In this document: positions 62,572 to 64,000 of the stretch, in pieces | How the letters are laid out: each line of letters starts with the position of its first letter | Numbering within the stretch: position 1 is the stretch's first letter | DNA from: Mageeibacillus sp. UBA5734 | Lineage (GTDB): Bacteria; Bacillota; Clostridia; Saccharofermentanales; UBA5734 | Assembly: GCA_002419365.1 (NCBI GenBank) | Contig: DIGA01000116.1 | Location: 13,506-77,505 of the forward strand | DNA: 64,000 bases | Direction: 5' to 3' | Translations under genes and position numbers: made by a program | The notes under the pieces: model-generated | The model's database searches: none | The model's input: only the letters and a program-made list of their open reading frames with translations | Told to the model about the DNA's origin: nothing

Positions 62572-63834
62572 TTAGCGTCTGATCTTTCCGCCCCCGCCGC
62601 CCCCAAATCCACCGGGGCCACCGGGTTGCATCTGGGTAATCTGTGTGATGACTTGGCCATTGACCGTGACCGTTCCACCGTTCAGGGTCGCAGTACCGTT
62701 GGAGTCAAAGGCGGACTGGGCCTCAACCGTAATCGTGCCACCATTGATCGTAATCGTTCCATTGGAGTCAAAGGCATCGGTGTCGCCACTGGCCATGCGG
62801 ATAGAGATCATACCGCCATTGATCACGATCGAGACGTCTGCGCTGACTTTTTGTGTGGCATTGATGCCGTCATCCTGGGAATTGATGGTGATCTGGCCGT
62901 CATTGATGATCACATTGTTGGCCTCGATCCCTTCCCTGCAGGCAGCGATGTCAATCGTACCACCATCGATCTGGACGAAGCTGTTGCCGCGGATCCCATC
63001 ATCCGTTGCAGAGATATTAAACGTGCCATTTTCGATGACGATGTAGCCCTTGGAAGCATCATCAGCATGTTCGCTATGCAGGGCATCTTGGCCGGACTCA
63101 ATGCTCATTGTTCCGTTCGAAATCAAGATCGCATCATTGGCTTCCAGCCCATCCGCCTCAGCTGTGATGGTGTACTCGCCCCCAGTGATCACCAGGTCAT
63201 CTTTGGAAGAGATGCCATTGCCGTTGGCAGAGACAAGATCCAGCTTGCCCGTTCCGTTCAAGGTCAGATCAGATTTGGAGTAAATGACCGCATCCAGGTT
63301 GGTTTCGCCATCGGCCACATAGGTGCCGGAAACCTCCAGGCGATTGGCGCTGTCTGTGGTTGTGACAAAGACCTTGTCGGCCGCTTTCACATAGATGGCC
63401 GGCGAATCATCATTGGTGATTGTGACGCCATCGAGGACGATCTGGATTTTAGCATCATCAGCGGCATCGACAACAATCGTCACATTCTCACCCTTGCCAC
63501 TGACCAGATAGACGCCTTCGGCGTTGAGTGTCAGATCCTTACCACTTTCCAGCATGACAGGTATCGCCAGGGTCAAATCTGCGGACTGCTCGAGGTCCCG
63601 GCTGCTGAAAAGCTCCGATGCATCGATCTCGGTCGCACTCACGACAGCACTGTCACCCGCGGCTTCGTTGGTGGTCGCACTCGAAGCTGTGCCAGCATTT
63701 ACAGCCAGCGTTGTGCTATAGGTTGTCGTGACATCGCCACCGTTGGCTTGGGCTGTGCTACAACCAGTGATCGCGGAGCTGATCAGAACAATCGCGCTGA
63801 TCGTGCCCAGTGTTTTCATGAAGGTTCGTTTCAT
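62572..63834 (-). CDS. Lipoprotein with carbohydrate-binding-like (DUF4353) beta-helix repeats
   Basis: 420 residues from the ATG at 63834 (CAGGAG). Signal peptide with lipobox ITGC (Cys near residue 25), a Thr/Ala/Ser linker, then a right-handed repeat domain with many turns such as LVITGGEYTITAEADGLEAN, IENGTFNISATDDGIRGN, VQIDGGTIDIAACREGIEAN and ITINGGTITVEAQSAFDSNG. It ends in a Gly-rich tail. This is the carbohydrate-binding domain-containing (DUF4353) type, often beside CotH, VTC-type polyphosphate polymerase and DUF4956 genes. It would be anchored outside the membrane. Confidence 0.88.
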   Translation of the reverse strand: MKRTFMKTLGTISAIVLISSAITGCSTAQANGGDVTTTYSTTLAVNAGTASSATTNEAAGDSAVVSATEIDASELFSSRDLEQSADLTLAIPVMLESGKDLTLNAEGVYLVSGKGENVTIVVDAADDAKIQIVLDGVTITNDDSPAIYVKAADKVFVTTTDSANRLEVSGTYVADGETNLDAVIYSKSDLTLNGTGKLDLVSANGNGISSKDDLVITGGEYTITAEADGLEANDAILISNGTMSIESGQDALHSEHADDASKGYIVIENGTFNISATDDGIRGNSFVQIDGGTIDIAACREGIEANNVIINDGQITINSQDDGINATQKVSADVSIVINGGMISIRMASGDTDAFDSNGTITINGGTITVEAQSAFDSNGTATLNGGTVTVNGQVITQITQMQPGGPGGFGGGGGGKIRR

Positions 63835-63859
63835 TTGAGTTTCTCCTGTTCCAATCGTA

Positions 63860-64000
63860 TCAATATTCGGCTGGCTGGGCATTCATGACCAGCGTGATGT
63901 TGAGATTGCCGTTGCGGCATCTGAGTTCGTCAAGGAAGTCTTTCTCTTTGCGGTCGTCGCGGGTTGTGACCTGGTAGACCAGCTCATACAGGCTGCCGAG
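63860..64000 (-). CDS. DUF4956 protein, C-terminal end (partial)
   Basis: The minus-strand frame enters at the window edge and stops at 63860; 46 residues are visible. LYELVYQVTTRDDRKEKDF and LDELRCRNGNLNITLV match the C-terminal end of DUF4956 membrane proteins. These usually neighbour a VTC-domain polyphosphate polymerase and the repeat lipoprotein found just downstream here, 25 bases away. The N-terminal membrane part lies outside the window. Confidence 0.78.
   Translation of the reverse strand, partial: LGSLYELVYQVTTRDDRKEKDFLDELRCRNGNLNITLVMNAQPAEY

Noticed and set aside
62626..63888. Plus-strand frame of 420 codons opposite the repeat lipoprotein
   Set aside because: Produced by the periodic repeats of the real gene read in antisense; the lipoprotein frame has signal peptide, lipobox and SD.

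Overview
The window reads as chromosomal DNA of a fermentative, low-oxygen Firmicute (Clostridia-like) with fairly high GC. Evidence: acetate kinase and phosphotransacetylase in an operon, bifunctional Rel, RNase J, rpsU-yqeY and yceD-rpmF pairs, ddl-murI, LCP and LysM wall proteins, rubrerythrin, a flavodiiron protein and PerR. The genus cannot be named from sequence alone. Genes are densely packed, many with 4-base ATGA overlaps or short gaps. No rRNA, tRNA, CRISPR array, phage or transposase gene was seen.

Layout. 1-3.8 kb (minus): DUF512 radical SAM protein (cut by the window edge), rpmF, yceD, a DUF1934 protein, murI, ddl. 4.3-5.8 kb (plus): small membrane protein and a pseudouridine synthase. 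5.8-13.8 kb (minus): pta, ackA, proS, then an eight-gene Mrp/Mbh-type cation antiporter module. 14-20.6 kb: a divergent pair (GH8-like anchored protein and tmcAL) with overlapping promoters, tyrS, rpsT and RNase J. 20.6-30.3 kb (minus): alaS, HIT protein, rpsU, yqeY, recJ, rel, and a PocR-AraC regulator. 31-45.5 kb: DUF1015, DUF2298, a PP2C-like/LysM protein, cca, an RCC1 surface protein, a DUF2207 protein, serC-serA and an LCP protein. 45.6-48.8 kb: MATE exporter and a GGDEF-EAL protein. 49-56.6 kb: a redox and nitrosative stress island (FNR-like regulator, RIC repair protein, flavodiiron protein, cystine symporter, rubrerythrin, KatG, PerR). 56.7-64 kb: PadR with a HAAS-type membrane protein, a YczE-type membrane protein, a SHOCT protein with a 30-residue ORF behind it, DUF815 ATPase, a Nif3-like protein, a lipoprotein with a carbohydrate-binding-like repeat domain, and the tail of a DUF4956 protein.

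The most unusual signal is non-coding. Three intergenic regions (about 3.92-4.15, 30.45-31.00 and 58.23-58.90 kb) each hold an element bounded by the same roughly 20-bp terminal inverted repeat (CTTTGCTTAATNCCGTGAAA type). The elements are filled with hairpin units, several of them 42 bp long and centred on GAAATTTC or GGAATATTCC. A fourth, solitary unit lies near 59.73 kb. They carry no convincing ORF. Two copies appear to be flanked by short direct repeats. They look like a family of non-autonomous, palindrome-cluster mobile elements.

Other points of interest: the antiporter operon has the gene order of MbhA-H of membrane-bound hydrogenases but no hydrogenase genes; an FNR-type box sits at the class II activator position before RIC-flavodiiron; a 7-1-7 Per box covers the perR-katG start site; and the tmcAL divergent pair looks leaderless in both directions.
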